Below are positions 53,586 through 62,665 of a DNA stretch of 64,000 nucleotides, one piece after another. Numbering within the stretch: the first letter of the stretch is position 1; each line of letters starts with the position of its first letter. Position numbers and translations under genes: made by a program. The notes beneath the pieces are model-generated. The model was not told the origin of the DNA. It did not search any database and saw only the letters and a program-made list of their open reading frames with translations. The DNA is from CAVZCK01 sp963798805 (GTDB lineage: Bacteria; Pseudomonadota; Alphaproteobacteria; Rhizobiales; Rhodomicrobiaceae), in contig CAWCVC010000009.1 of assembly GCA_963798805.1 (NCBI GenBank), forward strand, positions 62,001-126,000. Reading direction: 5' to 3'.

Positions 53586-54173
53586 TCAGAACCCGCGTCC
53601 CCAATATTGCATCGGCTTACTGGTTTCGGCGCTCTCGTCGACATCCTGCCAGGTGAAATGAGCGATGATCCCCGGCAGAGGATGATAGCCACGCTTTCGC
53701 CAGAACGCATCGAGCGGACGGTAGTCCGCCGGTTTTAACGGGTGATCCTCCGGCCGGATCACGCCGCAAAACGCGGTCTTGCCGTAGCCGAGCGATGCGG
53801 CATGCGCCTCGCGCCCGTCGAAGAAGGCGTGCCCGATTCCCTGGCCCCGATAGGAAGGCGAGAGGATCGACTCGCCGAAATAGAAAATGCCGTCGATTTC
53901 GTATCCTGCGGCTCGGAATGCTTCAGTGAATTCCTCGTGCTGGCATCGCAGCGGCGAGGCGGTCGAAGCGCCGACCAGCGCACCGTCATTGTTGAAGGCA
54001 CAGATCGCGATGTGATCGGGCGCCTCGAGAAATTTGCTCAGGTAGCGTTCCTCGTAGTCGAGACTGCCGTCATAGAGATAGGGCCAGTCCCGGAAGACGG
54101 TAATCCGAAGCTGAGCGAGCTCAGGCAGCAGCGCGCGCAATTCCTCTCCGCGTTTCGGCTCGATCCTCAGCAT
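53586..54173 (-). CDS. GNAT-family N-acetyltransferase
   Basis: 195 residues. The acetyl-CoA binding motif A is visible as ILSPSYRGQGIGHAFFDGREAHA, with the R-G-Q-G-I-G loop at about residues 109-114. The N-terminal part has LLPELAQLRITVFRDWPYLYDG and a FNNDGALVGASTASPL strand pair. The C-terminus has a DHPLKPADYRPLDAFWRKRGY block. The acceptor is unknown. The ATG is at 54173. It is separate from the GT-C gene by 106 bases. Confidence 0.8.
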   Translation of the reverse strand: MLRIEPKRGEELRALLPELAQLRITVFRDWPYLYDGSLDYEERYLSKFLEAPDHIAICAFNNDGALVGASTASPLRCQHEEFTEAFRAAGYEIDGIFYFGESILSPSYRGQGIGHAFFDGREAHAASLGYGKTAFCGVIRPEDHPLKPADYRPLDAFWRKRGYHPLPGIIAHFTWQDVDESAETSKPMQYWGRGF

Positions 54174-54279
54174 GGCTCAATAGGCTATCCCGCCACGTAC
54201 GTTTCTGTCAGTGCGCGAAATGCGCCGCAACGGACTTAAGCTTAGCTCGGATTGGGACCGGATTGCGCGGCAAAGGGCC

Positions 54280-55875
54280 TTAGACCGAGGTCTCGCTCGA
54301 AACCGCTTCTGCCCGCAGCCGAAGTTCGGACCGATAGCCGCCTTCGTGGATCTGCCCGCTATTCGCATGAGCCGGGGCCGGCTCGCTCCTCACCCGCGCG
54401 AATTCCATGTGCCGGACCGCACCGGGCACCTCGATCTCCGTCTCCGCCTCGCCCCGCGCGGTCAGAAGTGTCCAGAGAATTGCCGCCAGGTACATCAGGA
54501 GAGCCGCGATATTCTTGAAATCCTCCGCCTCCGGCACCCACCAGACGACGGCGGTGAATGGAATCGTCAGACAGAGCCCGACAACGAATCGTGAGAGCCA
54601 CCAGCCGGGAACCAGCGCCGCCAAAGGTAGAGTCCAGACAAGGTACCACGGCCAGATGTGGCTGAGTGCCGAGAATGTCACCGCGCACATGACAGCCAGC
54701 GTCACACGCAACAACTGCTCTTTGTCCGGCGCCTTCCAGTACAACCAGATCTGATGGATCGCGACCGTGGGAAAAATTGCCAGAGCCAGTTTGCTCACTG
54801 GAGTGAACCATCCGCCGACAAGCTCGCCAATAGCGGCAAGCGCATGGATGGGCTGCATGAAATGCCAGGTATTGATCAAATCGACGCCGTCGAAGAACGC
54901 GAGGGAACGGTAGAAGATCCCCATGACCGCGACGCTTACCAGCAGCGGCAGAGCGAGCCGTCTCGCATAGGCGGTCGGACCTATGCGCTGGCCCCGCAAA
55001 TTGTGCAGCGCATCGACGAAGAACAGCGGGGCCGTCGTGTATTTGCAAAGCATCGATGCGGCCAGAGCGAGCGGTGCCTCAAATCTTCCGCGTAGAAGCA
55101 GAAAGAGCCAAAGCAGCGCCGGCAACACCATGGCGATATCGTTGTGGCCTTCGGCGACCGTTTGCGAAACGCCGAGCGGCACCCATCCGACGACGACCAA
55201 GCCAAGGGCCCGGCTTGCTGGCGCCGTCTGCCGCATGATGCGGTCGACCAAAAGCAGCGTACCGAGCCAGGCGGCGAGCAGCACGAGCTTGAAAAGGATT
55301 GCCGCCGCCCAAACGCTGCCGCCTGTCAACGTCATGATGGCAGCCGAGATCAGAGCCCAAAGCGGCCCGTATGACATCGTCATCGGGAAATGGTCGAGTG
55401 GGAATCCCTGAAGCTCCGCAGGCGTGAAGTTGTGATAATAGGGGTTCGTCCCGGAGGCGACCATATTGCCCCAGATGGCCGATAACCAAAAATCCTGGGT
55501 CAGCACCGGGAAGGCCAGGACATTGACGCCCGCGAAAGCCAGAGACCATCTGAAGACGAGCCTGGCGGTCTCGTCATTAGGCGCGCTGTCGTCCCGGCTC
55601 AGGAGGAAAATGAGCGCGACCGCCGCCGCGCCTGCGGCCAGCAGGGGGGCGCTATACCAGATCAGTACGCCGGTTGCGCCGCCGAAGAAGCTTCGGATCG
55701 CCGCTAGGCCGTCGGCGCCGAAAAGGCCGCCGAAGAAGGCGGCGGAATTGGGGGAATAAGCTGGCTGCCAGAGAGCGGGGGTGAGAACATAAGACAAGGC
55801 GGTCATCACGGCATATGCTATGACGGCAGTGATCCCAAGCCCGTTCAAACAGCGGTGAAGCGGTGAGCGCAGCAC
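54280..55875 (-). CDS. Polytopic GT-C glycosyltransferase (MptB/GT87-like)
   Basis: 531 residues with roughly 11-12 TM helices. The first extracytoplasmic loop carries the acidic motif of GT-C enzymes (TQDFWLSAIWGNMVASGTNPYYHNF). An EGHNDIAMVLPALLWLF segment and LCKYTTAPLFFVDALHNLRG are typical of polyprenol-phosphomannose-dependent mannosyltransferases. A 50-residue polar tail follows. The start is GTG at 55875, with GGGGGA six bases upstream. It probably adds a sugar to a lipid-linked or surface glycan. It is last in a minus-strand series with the SGNH, carbamoyltransferase and SxtJ-like genes, though a 201-base gap precedes it. Confidence 0.75.
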   Translation of the reverse strand: MLRSPLHRCLNGLGITAVIAYAVMTALSYVLTPALWQPAYSPNSAAFFGGLFGADGLAAIRSFFGGATGVLIWYSAPLLAAGAAAVALIFLLSRDDSAPNDETARLVFRWSLAFAGVNVLAFPVLTQDFWLSAIWGNMVASGTNPYYHNFTPAELQGFPLDHFPMTMSYGPLWALISAAIMTLTGGSVWAAAILFKLVLLAAWLGTLLLVDRIMRQTAPASRALGLVVVGWVPLGVSQTVAEGHNDIAMVLPALLWLFLLLRGRFEAPLALAASMLCKYTTAPLFFVDALHNLRGQRIGPTAYARRLALPLLVSVAVMGIFYRSLAFFDGVDLINTWHFMQPIHALAAIGELVGGWFTPVSKLALAIFPTVAIHQIWLYWKAPDKEQLLRVTLAVMCAVTFSALSHIWPWYLVWTLPLAALVPGWWLSRFVVGLCLTIPFTAVVWWVPEAEDFKNIAALLMYLAAILWTLLTARGEAETEIEVPGAVRHMEFARVRSEPAPAHANSGQIHEGGYRSELRLRAEAVSSETSV

Positions 55876-56076
55876 GCGACGTCCCCCATCTCGGAAGCCC
55901 TCTGATCGCCTCCGTTCAAACTTCCAAGCACCTGTCCGTCTGACGTATTCAACCCTTACGTTTCGCTGAAGGAACCGCTCTGGCTGAATACGGTCGCAGT
56001 GAACCAGCTTCGGGCAAGCCTCTGGAACCTACGCGTGCCGGTCTTATCGTCTCCCGATGGAAAGACGCACTATCCC

Positions 56077-57339
56077 CTACAAAAGTTCAGAAAGAATTTT
56101 TCCGACGACCCGATTTCCGTAGTTTGACATGTGCGTGTCCCACTCCCAGTACAAATCATCGGTCTCGATGTGCCGCCTCTTCAGTTCAGTCGGAAGGTCG
56201 TAGTACTTTATGCCGAGCGAAGTCAGGTAAGCGATGAATTCTTTGTAAAAATTCGTCACGCCGTCCTCTTCGTACACGCTCGACGGGCCGGGTGGCGGCA
56301 GCACGAACTCCAGCTTGTAGCCATTGACGATAGCATGGTCGCGCCATTGTTTGATGACGGCCTTGTTCTGATCTGAATATTTGAAGTTTGTGTATTCCAT
56401 ATAGCCTTTGCGCGTCTGGAAGTAGGTCATCCGGTAGATGTCGTAAAGCTTCTGGCCTTTATAGACGAAATACTTCTGATACCAGTCAAGCCCCGGTTCC
56501 TCGCCCAGCGCGCCGACATGGTGCCAGAACCAGGGGATGTGATTGTCCAGAACATAAAGTCCCGCATTCAAAATCTGGGCCGTCATTGAATATCGCATGA
56601 GCGAGCGCGAAAGAGAGAAGCTCGTCGGCTGACCGTTCGCATCCGGCCGGGCGGCGGCGCGCTGGGCCTTGACCTGGTCAAACCAGCCCTGATCGAGATC
56701 GACGATATTATTGTCGGCATCGAGCATCCTGATATCAGCCAGCTCCCCGTCCATGACGGTCGTATGTGGGTAGGCGTAGTCGTTAACCGTATCGGTCGGC
56801 GAATACATCACCAGGACTTTTTCAGGCCAATGGCCGAGTTTTTTGCCGATTTCGAGAAACTTCGAGAATTGATGCCGCTGCCCCGAGTGGGTGACACCGC
56901 ATTGGAGCACATCGACGTGGTCGTATTTCTCCAGCATAGAGCCTATCAGGTCTTCGAACTTCGCATGACCCCAGGCAATACTGTCGCCGGCCAGATACCA
57001 GAAGCGGTGTTTCAACGTATCGATAGGCTTGTCGAAGCAGCCGATCGCATTGGACCACACATGGTACGAATAGCCGTCCATATGGTGAATTTGGTCGGTG
57101 CGCGGGACGGCCGTCGGCTTGATGTCGAAGCCACGTTCGGCGTTGGCCTCGAAATAATCCTTCGGGTAACCACGGCCTAGGATTCGGACCATAAAAGTCC
57201 CTTCCCGGTAGGCAGGCAGTCTGGAGCCGATGTCGTCGGGCAGAGTGAAGAAAAGGATCGCGTCGAGGGATACGATGGTGACGATGACGATCGCTGCGTA
57301 GATGGAAAATCCCTTGAGCCGTCTCAAAGCTGCGCGCAT
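56077..57339 (-). CDS. Membrane-anchored SGNH/GDSL-like protein
   Basis: 420 residues. One N-terminal TM helix (about 11-32, FSIYAAIVIVTIVSLDAILFF) anchors an extracytoplasmic domain. The catalytic blocks look intact: GDSIAWGH with nucleophile Ser120, and near the C-terminus WDTHMSNYGN with Asp401 and His403, like the DTH motif of AlgJ/AlgX-type SGNH proteins. Such enzymes esterify or de-esterify sugars. In saxitoxin-type sxt clusters an SGNH/GDSL gene (sxtL) accompanies the carbamoyltransferase, as here. The ATG lies 177 bases after the carbamoyltransferase stop. Confidence 0.75.
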   Translation of the reverse strand: MRAALRRLKGFSIYAAIVIVTIVSLDAILFFTLPDDIGSRLPAYREGTFMVRILGRGYPKDYFEANAERGFDIKPTAVPRTDQIHHMDGYSYHVWSNAIGCFDKPIDTLKHRFWYLAGDSIAWGHAKFEDLIGSMLEKYDHVDVLQCGVTHSGQRHQFSKFLEIGKKLGHWPEKVLVMYSPTDTVNDYAYPHTTVMDGELADIRMLDADNNIVDLDQGWFDQVKAQRAAARPDANGQPTSFSLSRSLMRYSMTAQILNAGLYVLDNHIPWFWHHVGALGEEPGLDWYQKYFVYKGQKLYDIYRMTYFQTRKGYMEYTNFKYSDQNKAVIKQWRDHAIVNGYKLEFVLPPPGPSSVYEEDGVTNFYKEFIAYLTSLGIKYYDLPTELKRRHIETDDLYWEWDTHMSNYGNRVVGKILSELL

Positions 57340-57480
57340 TGGCGATCCTCAGCGTCGCTGCCGGAACACGTTCCCGGAAGCCGGTGCATTCTCATTCATG
57401 CCGTCTTGAGGGACGACGCGTGCTGCCCCAAAATTGGCACGTTTCCCCGCGACCGGTGCCGATCGCGCTACGGTTACACG

Positions 57481-57509
57481 GCGAGCCTCCGCGAGTTCGG
57501 AAGGCTCGC
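57481..57509. repeat. Inverted repeat after the carbamoyltransferase gene
   Basis: GCGAGCCT (57481-57488) and AGGCTCGC (57502-57509), 8-bp arms with a 13-base spacer, just downstream of the minus-strand stop. No T tract follows on that strand, so a terminator role is uncertain; it may temper read-through into the SGNH gene. Confidence 0.4.
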
Positions 57510-57516
57510 TCTCCTC

Positions 57517-59355
57517 TCAGTCGAGTTCGAACTTGTCTTTGTAGTCCTTCGCCAGGCTCATGTCCTGCGCATCCTTGCGCAGCAGGCAATTGCCGATCGC
57601 AAGCGTATCCATTTCGGTGCCCATGAAGCAGCGGAACGCGTCTTCCGGCGTGCATACGATGGGCTCGCCGCGCACGTTGAAGCTGGTATTGACCAGCACC
57701 GAATAGCCCGTCCGCTCCTTGAAAGCGTTCAGCAGAGCTCGGAATTTGGGGTTGGTATCCTCGTGGACCGTCTGGATGCGAGCCGAATAGTCCACATGGG
57801 TGACGGCCGGGATATCGGAGCGCTGCAGATTGAGTTTTTCGATGCCGAACAGCCTCTCCTCGGCCTCGGTCATACTGCGGCGGCGGTTGCGCTTCACATC
57901 GGCGACCAGGAGCATATAGGGGCTGTCCTCATCGAGCTCGAAATAGTCGGCCACATCCTCCCGCAGCACGGCCGGGGCAAAGGGACGGAAGCTTTCGCGG
58001 TATTTGATCTTGAGGTTGAGGTTCTTCTGCATCTCGGGGTTGCGCGGGTCGCCAAGGATCGACCGGCCGCCAAGCGCGCGGGGGCCGAACTCCATCCGGC
58101 CCTGGAACCAGCCGACCGCATGGCCGGCGGCCAGGGAGTCGACGCTGCGCTCGATCAGGCTGTTCTCGTCCATCACCTCATAATGTGCGCCGCTCGCAGT
58201 CAGCCGCTTCTCAATCTCGCCCTGCTCGAACCCCGGTCCGAGATAGGCGCCTTTCATCGCGTCCAGCGTTCCATCGGCGCGGCGCGGCTGGCCGAAATGG
58301 ATGTAATGCGCCGCCATTGCTGCGCCGAGCGCACCACCAGCGTCGCCCGCGGCCGGCTGGATCCAGATGCGGTCGAAATGGCCGTCGCGGAGGATCTTGC
58401 CGTTGGCGACGCAGTTGAGCGCAACACCGCCGGCGAGGCACAGATTGCGGATGCCATACGCGGCGGCGATCTCCCGCGTCATACGCAGCATGATCTCTTC
58501 CGTCACCTTCTGGATCGACGCGGCCAGGTCCATTTCGCGCTGCGTGACCAGAGCTTCGGAGGTTCGCGGCGGAGCGCCGAAGAGCTCATGGAACTTCTTC
58601 GACGTCATCGTCAGACCAGTCATGTAATTGAAATAGCTCTGATCGAGCCAAAAAGAGCCGTCCGGTTTGATGTCGACGATATGCTTCATGATCAGATCGT
58701 AATATTTCGGCTCGCCATAAGGCGCTAGACCCATGACCTTGTATTCGCCTGAATTGACCTTGAAGCCCGTATAATAGGTAAAAGCAGAATAGAGCAGCCC
58801 GAGACTGTGCGGGAACTTGATTTCGCGCTGTAATTCCAGCGTATTGCCTCGCCCGATCCAGACCGAGGTCGTTGTCCATTCGCCGACGCCGTCCATCGTC
58901 AGAACGACAGCCTCGTCGAATGGCGAGGGAAAGAAAGCGGAAGCGGCATGGCTCTGGTGATGACCGGCGAAGAGCAGTTTCTTGCCGTCCATCGTTCCCG
59001 TTTCCGAGAACGGCTTCAGCGATTTGATCAGCCCGCTTTTCTGGAACAGCTTTTCCTTGATCCAGAGCGGCATCGCCATGCGAAATGACGGAAAGCCGTG
59101 GGGCACATTGCCGAGATAGGTCTCGACGAGACGCTCGAACTTGACCAGCGGCTTTTCGAAGAACACGACCGCGTCGACCTTGTCGAGATCGCCGTGGCTC
59201 TTTTGAAGGCAATAGCGGATCGCATGCTCCGGGAAGGACGCATCGTGCTTCTTGCGGGTGAAACGTTCTTCCTGCGCTGCGGCGACGATGTAACCGTCCT
59301 CGATCAGTGCCGCCGCGCTGTCGTGATAGAAGGCCGAAAGTCCCAGAATTCGCAT
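57517..59355 (-). CDS. NodU/CmcH/SxtI-family O-carbamoyltransferase
   Basis: 612 residues. It uses carbamoyl phosphate and ATP to carbamoylate a hydroxyl, typically on a sugar or secondary metabolite. The Kae1-like N-terminal part shows ILGLSAFYHDSAAALI, the metal-binding FAGHHQSHAASAF (His132, His136), LTMDGVGEWTT and GLLYSAFTYYTGFKVNSGEYKVMGLAPYG (in parts). The YrdC-like C-terminal part has WFQGRMEFGPRALGGRSIL, ESFRPFAPAVL and NTSFNVRGEPIV. Length and motifs are complete. Flanked by SxtJ-like and SGNH genes on the same strand, it is the core of a modification module. Confidence 0.92.
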   Translation of the reverse strand: MRILGLSAFYHDSAAALIEDGYIVAAAQEERFTRKKHDASFPEHAIRYCLQKSHGDLDKVDAVVFFEKPLVKFERLVETYLGNVPHGFPSFRMAMPLWIKEKLFQKSGLIKSLKPFSETGTMDGKKLLFAGHHQSHAASAFFPSPFDEAVVLTMDGVGEWTTTSVWIGRGNTLELQREIKFPHSLGLLYSAFTYYTGFKVNSGEYKVMGLAPYGEPKYYDLIMKHIVDIKPDGSFWLDQSYFNYMTGLTMTSKKFHELFGAPPRTSEALVTQREMDLAASIQKVTEEIMLRMTREIAAAYGIRNLCLAGGVALNCVANGKILRDGHFDRIWIQPAAGDAGGALGAAMAAHYIHFGQPRRADGTLDAMKGAYLGPGFEQGEIEKRLTASGAHYEVMDENSLIERSVDSLAAGHAVGWFQGRMEFGPRALGGRSILGDPRNPEMQKNLNLKIKYRESFRPFAPAVLREDVADYFELDEDSPYMLLVADVKRNRRRSMTEAEERLFGIEKLNLQRSDIPAVTHVDYSARIQTVHEDTNPKFRALLNAFKERTGYSVLVNTSFNVRGEPIVCTPEDAFRCFMGTEMDTLAIGNCLLRKDAQDMSLAKDYKDKFELD

Positions 59356-59493
59356 TGTCTGCTCCGCTGCGTGTTCCTCCCCGGACGCCCCGCGGGTCGG
59401 GGCCGATTTGCAGAGCAGGCGATTTAGCCGGCCGCAAAAGAAAATCCGGTCGTCTTGGCTGGATCTTGTGTCGCTGCTCTCCAGTCAGACAGT

Positions 59494-59931
59494 TCAGAAT
59501 TGGTTTTTCATCGAGCTGAGTTTGGCTTCCTCGGGATCCGGCGTCAGCCAGTAGGTCGAAGCCCGCGGGTCACGTTTGAGCCGCAGCGTTTCGTGCCGCA
59601 ACAGCAGGCCCAGCGGCACGAAAGCGATCCCGTACATCAGCATCATCACGACCGGATTGACGATGCGGTGCAGCAGCATCCCGAGCTTGAACCAGACGAT
59701 GTTCAGCGGCTCGAGGAGGCGCGGAGCCGTCAGGCTCAGGGCCAGAAAGATCAAAGCCGCCGAGCCCGCGATCGCTGTCGCGGTGAAATTGTGGCGGAAC
59801 GATATGGCGAGGAGGAGAGCGGCGGCGGTGAAGACGAAGCCTGTCGAGCGCGCCGATGGCGGCTTAACGTCCCCCTGCCTATAGGCTTCGTGAAAATTCT
59901 GCTTTGCCCCCGAGGGCTTCCCGTTTCCCAT
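59494..59931 (-). CDS. SxtJ-family small membrane protein
   Basis: 145 residues. A polar 28-residue start is followed by two or three hydrophobic helices (about 29-48 STGFVFTAAALLLAISF, 50-68, and 86-108 HRIVNPVVMMLMYGIAFVPLGLLL). A basic tail contains RLKRDPRASTYWLTPDPEE, the type of ending seen in SxtJ proteins that accompany NodU-type carbamoyltransferases. Its biochemical role is not established in any system. The carbamoyltransferase follows after 138 bases. Confidence 0.75.
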   Translation of the reverse strand: MGNGKPSGAKQNFHEAYRQGDVKPPSARSTGFVFTAAALLLAISFRHNFTATAIAGSAALIFLALSLTAPRLLEPLNIVWFKLGMLLHRIVNPVVMMLMYGIAFVPLGLLLRHETLRLKRDPRASTYWLTPDPEEAKLSSMKNQF

Positions 59932-60248
59932 TTTGTCCGCTTCCTTGAGGAGCTGACCTGTGCCCTAAGTGCCCGAATTTACCCAAAAAGTCTTATGCTG
60001 CCCGTGAGAACACTGTCCAGCGAATTGTCTGAGACGTGGTCAACCTGCCGTCGGTTCAACAACGAAACCGCTCTTCCAACAAGCGGTGGGAATGGCGGTT
60101 CCAGGATCAGCTTGTTGGGAAGATCGATAAAATCAGATGAATACAAGCAAAACGGCCTGCGGGCGGCGACCGAAATTCGAGCGAAATGACAAAGGCGGAT
60201 GAGCCGATTTTCGGATATGCGCGCGCCAGGAAAGAAGGGCCGTCCGTC
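59932..60248. other. Intergenic region between MscS and SxtJ-like genes
   Basis: 317 bases with no convincing gene; the 61-codon plus-strand frame from 60186 overlaps the MscS gene antisense and is a shadow. It should hold the promoter of the SxtJ-carbamoyltransferase series, but no clear -35/-10 pair was found. Confidence 0.4.
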
Positions 60249-61139
60249 TCATACCGGTGGCGGCAAGCCGCCGGAAGCGCCCGCGTCGCCATGGGCCGCG
60301 TCTGCGCCTCCGACCAGATGAACGTCGTGCTGGGGGAACGGAATGGTGATCCCGGCGGCTTCCAGCCGTGATTTACCGGCCTCGGTCAGTGACCATCTGG
60401 CCGCCCAGTAATCGGCTGTTTTGGTCCATACCCGGATCGCAAGGATGACCGCGCTGTCGCCGAGATCCAAGGTGAGGACCTGCGGCGCGGGCTCGCCGAG
60501 TACGCGGGGTTCGCCTTGAACCAGATCATCGAGCACCGACTTCGCCTTGGCGATATCGTCGCCATAGGAAATGCCGTATTTGATCTCCAGAAGCCGGGTA
60601 GGCAGACGGCTGTAGTTGATCACGCGCTTGTTCCAAAGCTCCGAATTTGGGACGAATTGGAAGATGCCATCCCAGCTGTGCAACTCCGTGCCGAACAAGC
60701 CGATTTCCTTCACCGTCCCGGCGGCGCCCTCGGCATCGATATAGTCTCCCACCCTGAACGGCCGCAGCCAGAGCAGCATAAATCCAGCGGCAACGTTGGA
60801 TAAAGTTCCCTGCAGCGCAAGGCCGATGGCCAGGCCCGCCGCGCCGAGTGCGGCCAGGATACTGGTTGTCTGAACGCCCATCTGGCCGAGCGCGGCGACG
60901 ATCACCAGAATGACGATCGCGTAGCGGACGATGCCCGATAGCGCCGCGGTCAACGTCGGGTCGATCCGGCCGCTGCGCTGCATGAGCCGCGTCGTCGCCC
61001 GCTCGGCAAGGCCAGCCAGCCAGAGGCCGACGAGCAGGACCAGGATGGCCATGACGAATTGCGGTATGGCCACAGCCGTCCAGGATATGAATCTGGTAAC
61101 GAAGACCTCGATCTGCGCCTGTGTCTGGTCCGGGTTCAT
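60249..61139 (-). CDS. MscS-family mechanosensitive channel
   Basis: 296 residues. TM1 is at about 25-45 (FVMAILVLLVGLWLAGLAE), TM2 at about 66-85, and the pore-lining TM3 has the glycine/alanine pattern ILAALGAAGLAIGLALQGTLSNVAAGFMLL. It is followed by LRPFRVGDYI and the beta domain (GTVKEIGLFGTELHSWDG, FVPNSELWNKRVINYSR). This is the minimal small-conductance MscS architecture. The ATG at 61139 has GGGAGGAGG upstream; the extension to 61175 is rejected. Confidence 0.94.
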   Translation of the reverse strand: MNPDQTQAQIEVFVTRFISWTAVAIPQFVMAILVLLVGLWLAGLAERATTRLMQRSGRIDPTLTAALSGIVRYAIVILVIVAALGQMGVQTTSILAALGAAGLAIGLALQGTLSNVAAGFMLLWLRPFRVGDYIDAEGAAGTVKEIGLFGTELHSWDGIFQFVPNSELWNKRVINYSRLPTRLLEIKYGISYGDDIAKAKSVLDDLVQGEPRVLGEPAPQVLTLDLGDSAVILAIRVWTKTADYWAARWSLTEAGKSRLEAAGITIPFPQHDVHLVGGADAAHGDAGASGGLPPPV

Positions 61140-61517
61140 GCCGCCTCCTCCCGTTGCTACTGACGGGGATAACAAAGCGAACCCATATGGCCAAGGCTTA
61201 CGAAGGCAACGTCAATTCGGGGTTCCGGGGTGTGGACAGCCGTAGATCCTCGCCCGCAAGCCTCTCGTTGACATAATACGGAAATTGAATCCCGCGTTTG
61301 TAGCCCTAGGCCAATGGCCCCGAAAATACCAGTCCGAGCACCGGATTAATCCGTAGCGCTTAAGTTGCATTTTTAACTTCAAGAAAACATAGTATAGTAG
61401 GTGATGGCAATAATCCCGGCCGATAGATCGATAGTCGAGCTGGGAATGCCGTATGTCGGCTTATTGTGGTTACGCCAGCGGTGCAGGCGTGCCGCAGGTG
61501 AATCGGCGGGGACAAGG
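61140..61517. other. Intergenic region between MscS and a small membrane protein gene
   Basis: 378 bases between divergent genes. An AT-rich part at 61360-61400 contains an imperfect AAGTT/AACTT repeat and a TATAGT hexamer without a well-spaced -35. If the downstream gene starts at the GTG at 61401, the gap is shorter. Nothing else is recognised. Confidence 0.4.
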
Positions 61518-61862
61518 ATGACGTTTCTGGTGGCGCAGGTAGCGCCGTCGGTGAAGACCGCCAACTTTTTTGAGTGGACGTTTGCTGCCGCATCGCTGGC
61601 CGGTGTTTTGGCGGGGGTGATTTATCGCGCCGGAGCCGCGCTGGTGCTTTCCATGGCTTGCGCGCTGGCGACCCTTATCTCGGCCATAGGCCAGGGATGG
61701 TCCCTGCTGCATGGGGTGCTCATCGGATTGGGGCTGATCGCCGCCACGCAGCTTGGATATTTATTGGGCGTCGGCCTGACAGTTGCCATGCAGGGGATCA
61801 AAGGCAAGGCCGGCATCCGCTCGATCTATTCCGCCCTGTTCAAACGCGATACTGCGAGATGA
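61518..61862 (+). CDS. Small membrane protein, unknown
   Basis: 114 residues when started at the ATG at 61518 (ACAAGG upstream). The frame extends to a GTG at 61401, but that extension is basic and lacks support. Three hydrophobic stretches are seen: about 20-37 (FEWTFAAASLAGVLAGVIY), 40-56 (ALVLSMACALATLISAI) and 61-85 (SLLHGVLIGLGLIAATQLGYLLGVG). A short basic tail follows. No family was recognised. Convergent with the ABC ATPase gene, 14 bases apart. Confidence 0.65.
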   Translation: MTFLVAQVAPSVKTANFFEWTFAAASLAGVLAGVIYRAGAALVLSMACALATLISAIGQGWSLLHGVLIGLGLIAATQLGYLLGVGLTVAMQGIKGKAGIRSIYSALFKRDTAR

Positions 61863-61876
61863 ACGCCCTCCTCCGC

Positions 61877-62665
61877 TCACAGCGGCTTGGACCGAGGGCC
61901 GGCCGGCTCCCACGGAATCTCAATCGATACGCCTTCGGCGCTGAGCCGTAGCGGCTCCACATCGAACACCGTTCTCAGAATCTCGCCTGTCAGCGTCTCC
62001 TGCGGCGCCCCGAGCGCCTTCGCTTTTCCGGCATGCAGGACCAGAACACGATCGGCATAACGCGCGGCCAGCAACAGATCGTGGCTGACGGCGATGACAA
62101 GCCGTCCCTCTCTTGCCTGGGCTGAAAGAATATTCATGACGCCGAGCTGATGGGCAGGGTCCAGCGAGGCAACCGGCTCGTCGGCGAGGAGGAGCGGCGC
62201 GCCGACCGCAAGCGCTCTCGCTACCATGATCCGCGCACGCTCGCCGCCCGAAAGCTCGGTGATGGGACGATCGGCGAAGGTCTGCGCGCCAACCGCTTCC
62301 AGGGCGACCTCGATAGCATCCCGATCTGCGGGGCCGAGCCGGGCGATGCTCGAAGCGAAGGGTGCGCGCCCGATCGTCACGACTTCGCGCGCCGTAATCG
62401 GCCAATGAGCGATGTGACCCTGCGGCAGATATGCCAGAGTTTTCGCCCTCGCCGCCGCCCGCATTGCGTTGAGCGGCTCGCCTTCCCAGGCGATTTGTCC
62501 GGAAAGCGGCGAGAGGCAGGCGATTGCCTTCAGCAGCGTGGTCTTGCCCGCTCCATTCGGCCCCACGACAGCCAGAAATTCGCCGCGGCGCGCCTCGAAC
62601 GATAGGTCGCGCAATATCTCGCGTTCTCCTAAGGCCACGCTCAGCCGGTCGACGGTCAAGGTCAT
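61877..62665 (-). CDS. ABC transporter ATP-binding protein (BtuD/FecE/HmuV type)
   Basis: 262 residues. Walker A VVGPNGAGKTTLLKAI, Q-loop YLPQGH, signature ITELSGGERARIMVARAL, Walker B LLLADEPVASLD and the switch His in AVSHDLLLAARYAD are all intact. The start ATG at 62665 overlaps the permease stop (ATGA), which rules out the longer frame. It energises the FecCD-type permease for import of cobalamin, haem or ferric siderophore. A B12 role is attractive because the window also has btuF- and btuB-like genes, but that is inference. Confidence 0.92.
   Translation of the reverse strand: MTLTVDRLSVALGEREILRDLSFEARRGEFLAVVGPNGAGKTTLLKAIACLSPLSGQIAWEGEPLNAMRAAARAKTLAYLPQGHIAHWPITAREVVTIGRAPFASSIARLGPADRDAIEVALEAVGAQTFADRPITELSGGERARIMVARALAVGAPLLLADEPVASLDPAHQLGVMNILSAQAREGRLVIAVSHDLLLAARYADRVLVLHAGKAKALGAPQETLTGEILRTVFDVEPLRLSAEGVSIEIPWEPAGPRSKPL

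Noticed and set aside
57406..58728. 440-codon plus-strand frame
   Set aside because: Antisense to the carbamoyltransferase, whose motifs are complete; no independent support.
54280..59931. Saxitoxin biosynthesis locus
   Set aside because: Only the carbamoyltransferase/SxtJ/SGNH part is present; none of the scaffold or tailoring genes of saxitoxin is nearby, and these families are widespread in other contexts.
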